Shown: piece after piece, positions 27,933 to 35,878 of the stretch
Numbering within the stretch: position 1 is the first letter of the stretch
How the letters are laid out: every line of letters begins with the position of its first letter
Origin: SAR202 cluster bacterium
Lineage (GTDB): Bacteria > Chloroflexota > Dehalococcoidia > Lucifugimonadales > UBA1123
Assembly: GCA_030752795.1 (NCBI GenBank)
Contig: JASMDM010000076.1
Location: 1-41,753, forward strand
Direction of reading: 5' to 3'
DNA length: 41,753 nucleotides
Made by a program: the position numbers and the translations under genes
Notes under the pieces: generated by a model
Told to the model about the DNA's origin: nothing
Database searches by the model: none
What the model saw: only the letters and a program-made list of their open reading frames with translations

Positions 27933-29009
27933 CTAGGCAGGCTCCACGCCGGGCGGCAGTGGCGCGTCGATGCCGGTTGTCTCCGAAATGACGCGTGCCA
28001 GACGGCGAACAGCGCCTTCCTCAGTCCACGGGTACTGATCGCGCGGGGCCAGATCGCGAGCGACGCGTGATGTGCGAGCTGCCGATCTCCGAAGGAACGC
28101 GCGGACGGCCCGGCTCGCACGATAGTAGCGCAATCGCTCCGGGTCGAGGGTTCGCTGTTGCGAATAGCTGTCGAGATAACCTGCGGCAAAGGCTTCGAAG
28201 ATCTCGGGCGGCGTGTCCGGCGCCAGGCTCGGTCCACCCACGGTAATCAACACCACAGACGCGGCGACATCGTATTCGGCATCCGCCAGCACGGCTCCGG
28301 GCCAGTCGAGGATGCCGCTGACGCGTTCCCCGTCAACCATGATGTTGCCTGGATGAAAGTCGCCGTGGCAGATGGACAACTCGTCACGTTGTTCTGGCCG
28401 GTTCGCCACCAACCAATCAATCAATGGAGTCAGGTGACTTAACGCCGGCTCGGCAGCGTAACGCTCAATGAATCGAAGCTGTCCGGAGGTGGTGAACGCT
28501 TCGGCTGACACACCGGATTCTCGCAACGAGCCAGCGATGTCACCCGACGGCAGATCGTGCAGATCGACATGTGCCCGCGCTAGCTGATCGGTGACCCGAG
28601 GCGCCGCTTCCGGACCGCTCATCATGTCTTCCATCGGGGAATGGCCCGACACGCGCTCCATCACGTTGAACGCCCTTCCGGCAATCGCCCGCGCGCCACA
28701 GTGAATCAGCACGCGTGGAGCAGCGTATCCGGCGTCAGCCATCGCGTTTTGGAACACAGCTTCTTTTTTGGCCTGTCCTTGGCCGGCCATATCGGGGAAA
28801 ACGCGTACGATCAACGGCCCTGCCAGTTCTTGCGGAGCGCCATCGGGGCTGAACGCGAATATCAGCGTGTCGAACCCACCGAGAAGCCGTACGGGGTTTT
28901 CGGTGAACGACAGGCTGTCTACGCCCGCTTCGACTCGAAGAAAAGCGAGGAATTCGTCGCGGACTTGTTCGTCTTCGAATCCACCGGCGTCCGGATTTTG
29001 CAATGCCAC
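27933..29009 (-). CDS. APH-family phosphotransferase (aminoglycoside phosphotransferase-like)
   Basis: 358 residues with the kinase-like APH fold. CHGDFHPGNIMVDGERVSGIL has the Brenner catalytic Asp and metal Asn, and LDWPGAVLADAEYDVA has the second metal Asp. Such proteins phosphorylate hydroxyls of small molecules (antibiotics, choline, sugars, acyl-CoA partners); fused or neighbouring genes often decide the role. The GTG at 29009 is chosen because AAGGGG stands 6 bases ahead; an ATG 30 codons upstream would overlap the previous gene. It is the last of three co-directed genes (LLM, enolase-superfamily, APH) with gaps of 10 and 22 bases, so a catabolic function is more likely than drug resistance. 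Confidence 0.85.
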   Translation of the reverse strand: MALQNPDAGGFEDEQVRDEFLAFLRVEAGVDSLSFTENPVRLLGGFDTLIFAFSPDGAPQELAGPLIVRVFPDMAGQGQAKKEAVFQNAMADAGYAAPRVLIHCGARAIAGRAFNVMERVSGHSPMEDMMSGPEAAPRVTDQLARAHVDLHDLPSGDIAGSLRESGVSAEAFTTSGQLRFIERYAAEPALSHLTPLIDWLVANRPEQRDELSICHGDFHPGNIMVDGERVSGILDWPGAVLADAEYDVAASVVLITVGGPSLAPDTPPEIFEAFAAGYLDSYSQQRTLDPERLRYYRASRAVRAFLRRSAARTSRVARDLAPRDQYPWTEEGAVRRLARVISETTGIDAPLPPGVEPA

Positions 29010-29031
29010 GGTATCCCCTTTCCGGCCAAGT

Positions 29032-30189
29032 TCATTCTGATCGTTCACGACCGGTGATCCACCCGACGAGTGTTTGGCCTCGGCGCTCGATCGCGTCATC
29101 GCTCAACTTCGCGCCGAGTCCAGCCCCGTTCGGGAGCCAGAGTCGCCCGTCTTCGACTCGCTCCGGCGGATCCAGCAACTCCGCGCGCCACTCCACTTCG
29201 TAGACCGCGTGCTCCAGCGGCATCGCGCCCTCCACCGCGGCACTCACGTGGCTGCTCGCGAGCAGCGACACTGGACCCGAAGGACAATGAGTCGAAAATC
29301 CGGCGTTTGCTGACACGGCTGCTCGGCCCGCTCGCACCGCCTCGGCCACGCCGCCGCAGTGCTTTACGTCCGGCATGATCACGTCGACGTCGCCTTCTGC
29401 GACGAGCTTCGAGAACGAATTCGCGCCGTATTCGTTTTCGCCAGCGACGAGCGGCATCGAGATACGATCGGCGATCCAGGCAAGATCGCGTGGCGTGCGG
29501 TCGGGGCCGATTGGCTCTTCGAACCACACGACGCCGAACTCGGCCAGTTTCTCGGCGATCACGATTGCATCGTCGGGCCGGAACCGGTTGTGACAGTCCA
29601 CCAGCAATCTGGCGTCAGGTCCGATGGCTTGCCTCACTACGGCGACACGTGCCAAGCCCGGTCCGGCGACATCGAGGATCGGACCGGATGGCGAATTGAG
29701 CCGAACTTCGTCGAACGGAGCGCACTTGAACACTCGAAAACCTGCCTTCGCGGCCAGCTCCGCGACCCTGCCGAACGACGCCGGAGTCCGTTCGGTGGCG
29801 AACAGCGACCGATTGATGTTCGCGTAGAGCTCCACGCTGGCCACACGAGACCCGCCCAAGGCTTCGGTGAGGCTCGCATTGTCGTGTTGTGCCTGGATCT
29901 GGATGACAGCAGTTCGGATGGCGCTCACGGCGGTGCCTCTGACTCGATCGCGCGTGAGCTCGGTTTTGTGGAGATCCACATGATTAGCAACGTCCGTCTC
30001 GGATTCGATCTCGGTCGCACGGAGGCGTTCGACGGCTTCGGAGATCGCTGTCGCCACGCGTGCACTCGAATCGCCCAGTGTGATCTCGACGGGGGTCGTG
30101 ACGCCGTCTGTGTCGATGAATACCGCGCAGGTCCAAGTCGTCCTTGGCGTGGCTTCGACGGCAACGAATTCGACCCGATCGAATCTCAT
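29032..30189 (-). CDS. mandelate racemase/muconate lactonizing enzyme family protein (enolase superfamily)
   Basis: 385 residues of the enolase superfamily. Three metal ligands can be placed: LLVDCHNRF (Asp), VWFEEPI (Glu) and VAGENEYG (Glu). STHCPSGPVSLLAS resembles the HCPLGP block of galactonate dehydratase-type acid-sugar dehydratases, whose His is catalytic. At the usual KxK base the protein reads FKCAPFDE, keeping only the first Lys. The likely chemistry is proton removal next to a carboxylate followed by dehydration or epimerisation of a sugar acid. Such paralogues are reported to be expanded in SAR202 genomes, where they are thought to help degrade refractory organic matter. The ATG at 30189 lies 10 bases after the LLM gene stop and has no clear ribosome binding site. 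Confidence 0.9.
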   Translation of the reverse strand: MRFDRVEFVAVEATPRTTWTCAVFIDTDGVTTPVEITLGDSSARVATAISEAVERLRATEIESETDVANHVDLHKTELTRDRVRGTAVSAIRTAVIQIQAQHDNASLTEALGGSRVASVELYANINRSLFATERTPASFGRVAELAAKAGFRVFKCAPFDEVRLNSPSGPILDVAGPGLARVAVVRQAIGPDARLLVDCHNRFRPDDAIVIAEKLAEFGVVWFEEPIGPDRTPRDLAWIADRISMPLVAGENEYGANSFSKLVAEGDVDVIMPDVKHCGGVAEAVRAGRAAVSANAGFSTHCPSGPVSLLASSHVSAAVEGAMPLEHAVYEVEWRAELLDPPERVEDGRLWLPNGAGLGAKLSDDAIERRGQTLVGWITGRERSE

Positions 30190-30199
30190 GGCCGAACGG

Positions 30200-31147
30200 C
30201 TACGATTCCGACAGCTTGGCGAGCAGGTCGAGCGTTCGGTCCTCCGAAGCGTCGGCGTCGTCGCTGTCGGGGACGATGGTCAGCAGCAACTCGGACGCGC
30301 CCCACTCGAAGATGCCCTGAATCCGTTCCGTCACGGCTTCTTCGTCTCCGGATATGAGCACGGAATCGAGCATCTCGTCCGTCCAACCCGAAACCGGCGT
30401 GCCAATGAATCCCGCTTCGGCGAACATACGGGCGTAAAATGGCGTGCTCGGGAAGTAACCCAGGCGATTCTTGACCCCGTTGCGGGCCATCTCGACGTTT
30501 TCGGTCACGCTTATCGGGGCGTGGACGATCATGGGCGGTGTAGGCTTGCTGGCGTTTCGGGCGCCTTGCTTGAGCGCTTGCATCGCCGTTTTACGCAGGT
30601 AAAAGTCCGGGCACACCCAGCTAATTGCGCCGTCCGCCTCCGCTCCGCACAGCTCGAACGCGCCGGGCATCAACGCCGAACCCATCACCGGCACGTCCAA
30701 CGGTTTGCGGAGGCTGGCCGCCGCCGAGTACCATCGGCCTTCGAACTCGATGCTGCCCGATTGGATCAGCGGTTTCGTAATCTGAAGATACTCACGGAGG
30801 TGTCCTAACGGCGCTCTGAAGTCCGCTCCGAACATCTTTTCCATCGCATTTCGGTGGCTGGGCCCGATGCCCAGGCGAAACCTGCCGGGTGCAAGATCGG
30901 CTATGACCTGAGTCTGTTGAACGAGCGTAACCGGATGACGTGACCAAGTCTGGACGATGGAAGTTCCCAGGAGGATGGTTTCGGTGGTGGCCGCCGCGGC
31001 CGCGAGCATCGTCATCGAGTCGCCACCGCCGCCGCCCGAGGTCAACCAAGCGGCGTGGATGCCAAGTTCTTCGATTCGCTGAATCTTCGTCACGGTTTCG
31101 GCAGCGCCGGACGCCGATATAGAGATTCCGATTTTGTTCGCGCTCAT
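30200..31147 (-). CDS. LLM class flavin-dependent oxidoreductase (F420-type)
   Basis: 315 residues of the luciferase-like monooxygenase family with a TIM-barrel fold. IQRIEELGIHAAWLTSGG, ETILLGTSIVQTWSRHPVTLVQQ and LAPGRFRLGIGPSHRNAMEKMFG are the standard blocks of the methylene-H4MPT-reductase-like, F420-dependent branch. The cofactor may be F420 or FMN. Members reduce or oxygenate varied organic substrates; this one opens a three-gene operon with the enolase-superfamily and APH genes. The ATG at 31147 has AGGGG 5 bases before it and is preferred to the ATG at 31165. Confidence 0.9.
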   Translation of the reverse strand: MSANKIGISISASGAAETVTKIQRIEELGIHAAWLTSGGGGGDSMTMLAAAAATTETILLGTSIVQTWSRHPVTLVQQTQVIADLAPGRFRLGIGPSHRNAMEKMFGADFRAPLGHLREYLQITKPLIQSGSIEFEGRWYSAAASLRKPLDVPVMGSALMPGAFELCGAEADGAISWVCPDFYLRKTAMQALKQGARNASKPTPPMIVHAPISVTENVEMARNGVKNRLGYFPSTPFYARMFAEAGFIGTPVSGWTDEMLDSVLISGDEEAVTERIQGIFEWGASELLLTIVPDSDDADASEDRTLDLLAKLSES

Positions 31148-31202
31148 GTCCACCCCTGGGCTCATCCCACATCATCAATCGCGGCTATCGCCATCGGCCC
31201 GG

Positions 31203-31211
31203 AGTATATCA
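31203..31211 (-). promoter_or_regulatory. extended -10 promoter candidate for the LLM operon
   Basis: On the minus strand TGATATACT contains a -10 TATACT (31203-31208) with the TGn extension. No good -35 is visible at the right distance, as is often true for extended -10 promoters. The leader would be about 50 bases. Confidence 0.4.
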
Positions 31212-31239
31212 CGTGGCGCCAAATTGACGGCCTGTTTCC

Positions 31240-31269
31240 TTGGCGATGCGGAAACCTATTTGATACACT
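31240..31269 (+). promoter_or_regulatory. promoter candidate for the PAC2 gene
   Basis: TTGGCG (31240-31245), an 18-base spacer and TACACT (31264-31269), each matching four of six consensus bases. Transcription would start about 25 bases before the PAC2 ATG. Confidence 0.4.
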
Positions 31270-31299
31270 ATCGCGAACATCAGCAAGATTGGAGTTTGC

Positions 31300-32178
31300 A
31301 TGGAAGGCTTGATCACTCACGAAGCGCCGGATGTGAAGCTCCCAACCATGATCGTAGCATTCGCGGGCTGGCCTGACGCCGCGGAAGCCGCCACCCGAGC
31401 GCTTCGATATTTGGTGCGAAAGCTCCCGGCAAAGAAGTTCGCGGAGATCGATCCCGAAGAGTTCTACGACTTCACATCCGTTAGGCCCCAAACCCGAATA
31501 AACCGGCGTGGCGAGCGCATCATCCGATGGCCTCGCAACGACTTTTACTATTTCGCGCCCCAGCATCAGGAAAACGGCTTGCTGCTGTACGTCGGCACCG
31601 AGCCCAACCTGCGCTGGAGAGCGTTTTCGAACATCATCTCGACCGTCGCAACCGACCACGGAGTCAAACTCGTCGTCACGCTGGGCGCACTGCTGGACGC
31701 GGTGCCTCATACGCGAGAACCGCGAGTGACGGGTCGCGCCAGTTCGTCGGAGCTGACCGAGAAGGTTAAGTGGTTGGGCATCCAGAACTCGGGTTATCAG
31801 GGCCCAACCGGGATTCACACCGCGTTTCTGGATTCGTGCAACGAGACCGGACTCCCCCACGCATCGATCTGGGGACACTGCCCGCATTACGTGAACACGT
31901 CGCCGAACCCGCGGGTCAGTTGCTCGATGCTCACCAAGCTACGTAGTATGGTCGACTTCGACGTCGATCTCCATGAACTCAGGCTCGCTGGTGACGCGTT
32001 CGAGACCGAGGTGAGCAAGGCGATCGCGAAGCAACCGGACGTCAGCTCGTATGTGACTCGCCTCGAGCAGCGTTACGACGCGGCACACCCAGTGGAAGAT
32101 GACATCCCGAGCCCGGACGACATGGTGCGCGAGCTCGAAGATTTTCTGAAGTCTCAGCGGAAGCCGCCGGATTCCTAG
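31300..32178 (+). CDS. PAC2 family protein
   Basis: 292 residues matching the bacterial PAC2 family (proteasome assembly chaperone 2-like fold), common in Actinobacteria and Chloroflexota. MIVAFAGWPDAAEAATRALRYL is the N-terminal hallmark, KLVVTLGALLDAVPHTR the central strand and loop, and GPTGIHTAFLDSC and IWGHCPHYVNTSPNPR later blocks. Eukaryotic relatives assist proteasome assembly; the bacterial function is not known. TTGGAG lies 5-6 bases upstream of the ATG. No proteasome or pupylation gene is in the window. The DUF2087 gene follows after 133 bases. Confidence 0.92.
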   Translation: MEGLITHEAPDVKLPTMIVAFAGWPDAAEAATRALRYLVRKLPAKKFAEIDPEEFYDFTSVRPQTRINRRGERIIRWPRNDFYYFAPQHQENGLLLYVGTEPNLRWRAFSNIISTVATDHGVKLVVTLGALLDAVPHTREPRVTGRASSSELTEKVKWLGIQNSGYQGPTGIHTAFLDSCNETGLPHASIWGHCPHYVNTSPNPRVSCSMLTKLRSMVDFDVDLHELRLAGDAFETEVSKAIAKQPDVSSYVTRLEQRYDAAHPVEDDIPSPDDMVRELEDFLKSQRKPPDS

Positions 32179-32311
32179 TCTTCGCCCTAAGTCTGGACGT
32201 TGAAGCCGGACCGGGCAAGCTCCGGCTGCAGTCTAGCGTCGTCGGTCGAATCACGTCTCAATCCCGCGTATTCCGCACTGGTCGATGCATCGCCGACGTT
32301 TCGGAGGAACA

Positions 32312-32689
32312 GTGCCTCAATTCGGTATCACGGCCGACGAATACCAAACTCAAGTCGAAAAGTGGGCGAAATCGTCTAGAGCGGCTGCCGCGTTTCCGAG
32401 ACGGATCAAACCGCGTCTAATAGCGCTCCACTACTTCCAGATGGCGTTTGAACCGGGCCGCGAGTACACAGAACCGCAGGTCAACAATTACATCATGGAT
32501 GGCAATCTGTTCGACATCGATCATGTGCAGATTCGACGGTACCTCGTCGACTACCGAATGCTGGATCGTTCGTCGAATGGCAAAAGCTACACCACTTCGA
32601 ACGACTACGTGTCGCTCGCCGATTGGGATCCGATGATCACTCATCCACACGACCGGCCGACCCACGGTCACACGGCCGAGGAGCGCTAA
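32312..32689 (+). CDS. DUF2087 domain protein
   Basis: 125 residues. The second half, FEPGREYTEPQVNNYIM followed by HVQIRRYLVDYRMLDRSSNG and YTTSND, matches the DUF2087 pattern (xFEPGRxYTExEVNxxL... LRRxLVDxGLLxR), a small winged-helix-like domain found alone or behind regulator domains. A DNA-binding role is possible but not shown. The start is a GTG at 32312 with GGAGG 4 bases upstream; an ATG 9 codons earlier lacks such a site. The next gene starts directly after the TAA. Confidence 0.8.
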   Translation: MPQFGITADEYQTQVEKWAKSSRAAAAFPRRIKPRLIALHYFQMAFEPGREYTEPQVNNYIMDGNLFDIDHVQIRRYLVDYRMLDRSSNGKSYTTSNDYVSLADWDPMITHPHDRPTHGHTAEER

Positions 32690-33571
32690 TTGCCTTCGCA
32701 ACCCAAGGATGCGTACGCGGAGTCAAACGGATTGACCTTCCACTACCGTGATTGGGGTGGATCCGGTCAAGCGGTCGTGATGCTCCATGGTTTGGCCTCG
32801 ACTTCTCACATTTGGGATCTCGTGGCGCCTATATTGAGCGCGGACTTCAGGGTCGTTGCCATAGACCAGAGGGGCCACGGCGAAACCGACAAACCAGATT
32901 CGGGCTACGAATTCGCATCGGTCGTCGAAGACCTACACCAACTTTTGGCTACAGTCGGAATCGAACGTCCGATCATCGCCGGGCACTCGTGGGGCGGCGA
33001 CGTCGCGATCGAGTACGCGGTCGCGCATCTCGACGCACTGGCCGGATTGTGCCTCGTCGACGGCGGCAACATGGACTTTTCACGCAACTCAGATTGGGAT
33101 CGAGAGACCGCCAGACGCGAGATGGCGCCGCCAATTTTCTCGGGCGTGACGGTCGACCGGTTCATGCAAAGGGTGCGTGAGCGGTGGTTGACGCTGACGG
33201 ATGACGACAGAGATCGCGAAGAAATTGTGCTGGCGAATTTCAACGTGCTCGACGACGGCACGATCAAGGCACGATTGAGCCGAGAGAACCATCTTCGGAT
33301 CATCGACTCTGTTTGGGACCATCATCCACGGGAACTGTACCCGCGCATCGAATGTCCCGTGCTGTTCATGCCCGCCACACAACAACCGGTCGGCCCACTC
33401 TCACCAAGGCAAATTCACCGGGCCGAATCCATTGCACACGCTGACTCCCTCGCGCGGGTAAGCAAAGTGGTGTGGTTGGAAGACAGTATCCATGACGTCC
33501 CCGTCCAGCGGCCTGAGCTCGTCGCGTCCGTGATATCGGACCACTTCGACGACGGGTTCTTCTCAGACTAG
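32690..33571 (+). CDS. alpha/beta hydrolase
   Basis: 293 residues of the alpha/beta hydrolase fold. VVMLHGLASTSHIW holds the oxyanion HG, AGHSWGGD at residues 98-105 has the nucleophile Ser100, and DSIHDVPVQRPE near the C-terminus has the catalytic His. No signal peptide. Substrates may be esters, lactones or other acyl compounds. The start is a TTG directly after the DUF2087 stop with GAGGAG 6 bases ahead, so the two genes are translationally linked. Confidence 0.9.
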   Translation: MPSQPKDAYAESNGLTFHYRDWGGSGQAVVMLHGLASTSHIWDLVAPILSADFRVVAIDQRGHGETDKPDSGYEFASVVEDLHQLLATVGIERPIIAGHSWGGDVAIEYAVAHLDALAGLCLVDGGNMDFSRNSDWDRETARREMAPPIFSGVTVDRFMQRVRERWLTLTDDDRDREEIVLANFNVLDDGTIKARLSRENHLRIIDSVWDHHPRELYPRIECPVLFMPATQQPVGPLSPRQIHRAESIAHADSLARVSKVVWLEDSIHDVPVQRPELVASVISDHFDDGFFSD

Positions 33572-33581
33572 CCCCGTTGCG

Positions 33582-33603
33582 GGCGGTCTGGACTTGTACC
33601 GCC
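33582..33603. terminator. hairpin between convergent hydrolase and ftsZ genes
   Basis: GGCGGT (33582-33587) and ACCGCC (33598-33603) form a 6-bp GC-rich stem with a 10-base loop in the short gap between two convergent genes. There is no T tract on either side, so it is a weak terminator candidate. Confidence 0.3.
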
Positions 33604-33660
33604 GGTTGGCGAGCAACAGGATTCGAAACCAGCAAGCAGCGTTCGACAGCCACCTGGCGA

Positions 33661-34787
33661 CTAGAACATCGGCTGGGTTTCCGTCACGGAGAGCGCCGGC
33701 GAATGCCCGTTGGCGACCACCCGTTCAGCCATCGCGAGCACGCTGGCATTGCCAGACCGATCGACTTCGACGACGCCGTTTGTGTTGGTTCGGTCGTCAT
33801 CGCCCGTCACACCTGTTGTGACGAGGGTGATCTGCACACGCTTTTTGAGCCGTGGGTCTTGTGTCACTCCGAAGATCACGTTCGCGGTTGGGCTGCTGGC
33901 CTTTCGGATCAATCCAGCGACCTCGTGCACCTGATCCAATTCGAGATCCTTGCCGCCGTTGACGTTGAACAGGATTCCCGAGGCTCCGTCCAGGGATGCG
34001 TTAAAGAGTGGACTAACCAGCGCCGATCGCGCCGCATCGAGCGCCGCCCATCGACCTTCACCTTCCCCGAGCGCCATGAACGCGCGTCCGCCGTTCGACA
34101 TCACGGACTTCACGTCAGCGAAATCGACATTGATCACGCAAGGGGTCGAGATCAAGTCCGCGATCCCATGCACGCCTTGTTTGAGTACTCGGTCGGCCAA
34201 CTGGAATGCGTCTGACAGTTTCACCTTGCCTTTGAGGAATCGCAACAACCGATCATTTTCGATCGTGATGAGTGTATCGACTTTCGCGCTGAGCTGCCGC
34301 AGCCCGTCCATGGCAACCGCGCGACGTTTGGGACCTTCGAAAGTGAACGGCAGCGTTACCACGCCCACGGTCAATGCGCCGCGCTTACGAGCCCGGTCGG
34401 CAACGATCGACGCCGCGCCGGTGCCGGTCCCGCCGCCCATGCCGGTGGTGACGAAGACCATGTTGGTCTTCTCCAGCAGCTTGGCGACCTGATCCTGCCT
34501 CTCGCGCATCGCTTTCCGCCCCACTTCCGGCTGCCCTCCGGAGCCCATGCCCGCGGTGACGGTCGGACCGATCGCGAACGTGGGCACGCCTTTGAACGCC
34601 CGCAGCGCTTGGATGTCGGTGCTCAGAGCGAGGAACCGGACGCCGGGCGGGCAATCGTCGGCCATGCGAAGCACGGCGTGCCGCCGTCGCCGCCGACCCC
34701 GACGACCGAGATGTTGATCGGCGCGGGGTTGGCGCCCGGGTTGCCATAACCGTTGCCAATCGAGATTTTCTTTCGTCTGAATAGCAT
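33661..34787 (-). CDS. ftsZ: cell division protein FtsZ, reading frame broken by a one-base deletion
   Basis: FtsZ is the tubulin-like GTPase that forms the division ring. From the ATG at 34787 (GAGGA 8 bases upstream) the frame gives INISVVGVGGDGGT and then leaves the family and stops; from about 34679 leftward a different frame gives VLRMADDCPPGVRFLALSTD and the rest of FtsZ. The span of 1127 bases is one short of 376 codons, and one added base in the GGCGGCACGCC stretch would restore GGNAVLRM, so a single base is missing. The GTP motif GMGGGTGTGAAS and the T7 synergy loop NVDFADVKSVM are intact. The end (SVTETQPMF) lacks the usual basic-hydrophobic tail that binds FtsA-type partners, so this may be a divergent or second FtsZ. 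A sequencing error is more likely than a pseudogene, because everything else is conserved. Confidence 0.88.
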
Positions 34788-34880
34788 GGCGTCTGTCCTC
34801 ATTTGATCGAAATTCCAACTGACCTATGGTTCGAACGAAGCCTAAACTTCATCGCGCAGATTCTTGCAGCGTGCTGCGAT

Positions 34881-35147
34881 CTACGCCGCTTCAGGGAGCG
34901 CGAGGAAGTAGTACGGAACCCGCCACGTTCCCACCTTGCCGAGATCGACCAAGGCGTTGTTGCGGAGAGTCCGGACGACCGTGCCGCGAGCGCCGAAACG
35001 AGGGCCCCCGCTGATCTTGCCGAGGTACAGGACTTTCTGTCCTTGGGCCACGTTTCGCGCGCTTGGCACGGTTCGAAGCCCACACGTGACCGGCATCCCG
35101 GGCATTTCTAGCTGCGGGCTTGGGTTAATTGTAGATGAACTCGACAT
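34881..35147 (-). CDS. small protein of unknown function upstream of ftsZ
   Basis: 88 residues, not recognised. The last 50 or so residues (KVLYLGKISGGPRFGARGTV, then VDLGKVGTWRVPYYFLA) look like one small SH3- or KOW-like barrel: strands split by Gly-Pro and Gly-x-Gly turns and rich in Arg/Lys. The first 32 residues look disordered. The ATG at 35147 lies about 25 bases after the predicted transcription start; a later ATG at 35096 or GTG at 35051 is also possible, and none has a good ribosome binding site. It is transcribed with ftsZ, 93 bases downstream. A nucleic-acid- or protein-binding role is a guess from the fold. Confidence 0.65.
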   Translation of the reverse strand: MSSSSTINPSPQLEMPGMPVTCGLRTVPSARNVAQGQKVLYLGKISGGPRFGARGTVVRTLRNNALVDLGKVGTWRVPYYFLALPEAA

Positions 35148-35186
35148 GGCAGCGCTTTCGAAAAAGTTTAGTGCCTTGTTTAGAAC

Positions 35187-35216
35187 ATTTTAGAACAGCA
35201 CACTTGTTCGCGTCAA
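35187..35216 (-). promoter_or_regulatory. promoter for the small gene and ftsZ
   Basis: On the minus strand TTGACG (35211-35216), an 18-base spacer and TAAAAT (35187-35192). The -10 lies inside two direct copies of TGTTCTAAA spaced 10 bases apart (35179-35197). The transcript would start near 35180. Confidence 0.62.
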
Positions 35217-35234
35217 GTCATTTTCCGAACGTTG

Positions 35235-35264
35235 TTGCCTGGATTGCCGCTCAGCGGCTACAAT
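35235..35264 (+). promoter_or_regulatory. promoter of the tRNA-Pro gene
   Basis: TTGCCT (35235-35240), an 18-base spacer and TACAAT (35259-35264). The spacer holds a perfect 5-bp hairpin GCCGC-TCA-GCGGC. Transcription would begin about 6 bases before the mature tRNA 5' end. It stands back to back with the ftsZ promoter. Confidence 0.62.
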
Positions 35265-35276
35265 ATGAACACATGT

Positions 35277-35352
35277 CGGGGTGTGGCGCAGTTGGTAGCG
35301 CGCTACGTTCGGGACGTAGAGGCCGGGAGTTCAAGTCTCCCCACCCCGACCA
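35277..35352 (+). tRNA. tRNA-Pro (anticodon CGG)
   Basis: A 76-base cloverleaf with all stems complete: 7-bp acceptor (35277-35283 with 35142-style partner at 35342-35348), 4-bp D stem, 5-bp anticodon stem CTACG/CGTAG with loop TTCGGGA, and 5-bp T stem GGGAG/CTCCC with loop TTCAAGT. The anticodon at 35310-35312 is CGG, which reads the Pro codon CCG. The discriminator base is A and the 3' CCA is encoded. Confidence 0.96.
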
Positions 35353-35878
35353 GCACACATCCCCCTTTGCCGAATCCCTCTGTGTTCTCATCGAGTTCTG
35401 TGTCCGATTCTATGTTCGTAGATCTGGCATCGATTCGCGATCTGTTCTCCGTGCACGTACTCTGCTCGACTCGAGCACCCGCGGCGCCGGACGTTGAACT
35501 CAGATGTTCCATACCGGCAGTCGGCAATCGGCGTCGCCCGACGGCCACCGTGGGCAATCCAGCAGAAAGAGTCAACTTCGAATGAAACCGCCGCGAACTC
35601 AGATCTTTTAAAGGGTCGCCGGACGCCTTCCGTTCGATCGGAAGCGGCACGAACTTGACGGTGCAACACGACATGATGGCCGCTGTGATCGACTCCGACG
35701 ATTTGGCGCCTTCTTCGCCAGACCAACACAACTCGGGTAAAGTCGTCGATGCAGAGTGAGACGGTTCTTGTCCGATGTACGCCTGAAGCGAAATTGTGTG
35801 ATGCAGCGGACAAAGGATGCATTGTGACGGCATCGACGGCGGAACGATCGAGTAGAAGTGCTGAATCGCAGGCTGGCG
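35353..35878. other. 526-bp region without a recognised gene
   Basis: Between tRNA-Pro and the MFS gene I see no gene. Frames are open on the minus strand across much of it, but they have no family features, and one runs antisense through the tRNA and ends in the GRLELPASTSRT-type string that spurious translations of tRNA flanks give. No integrase, att-like repeat of the tRNA end, or terminator with a T tract was found. Confidence 0.5.

Noticed and set aside
27933..29009. Aminoglycoside resistance gene
   Set aside because: The APH fold is shared by many metabolic kinases, and the operon context is catabolic; resistance is not supported.
35303..35833. 176-codon minus-strand frame next to the MFS gene
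   Set aside because: Runs antisense through tRNA-Pro and ends in a string known from spurious translations of tRNA regions.
35277..35878. Integrated element at the tRNA-Pro gene
   Set aside because: No integrase, no repeat of the tRNA 3' end and no mobile genes follow the tRNA.
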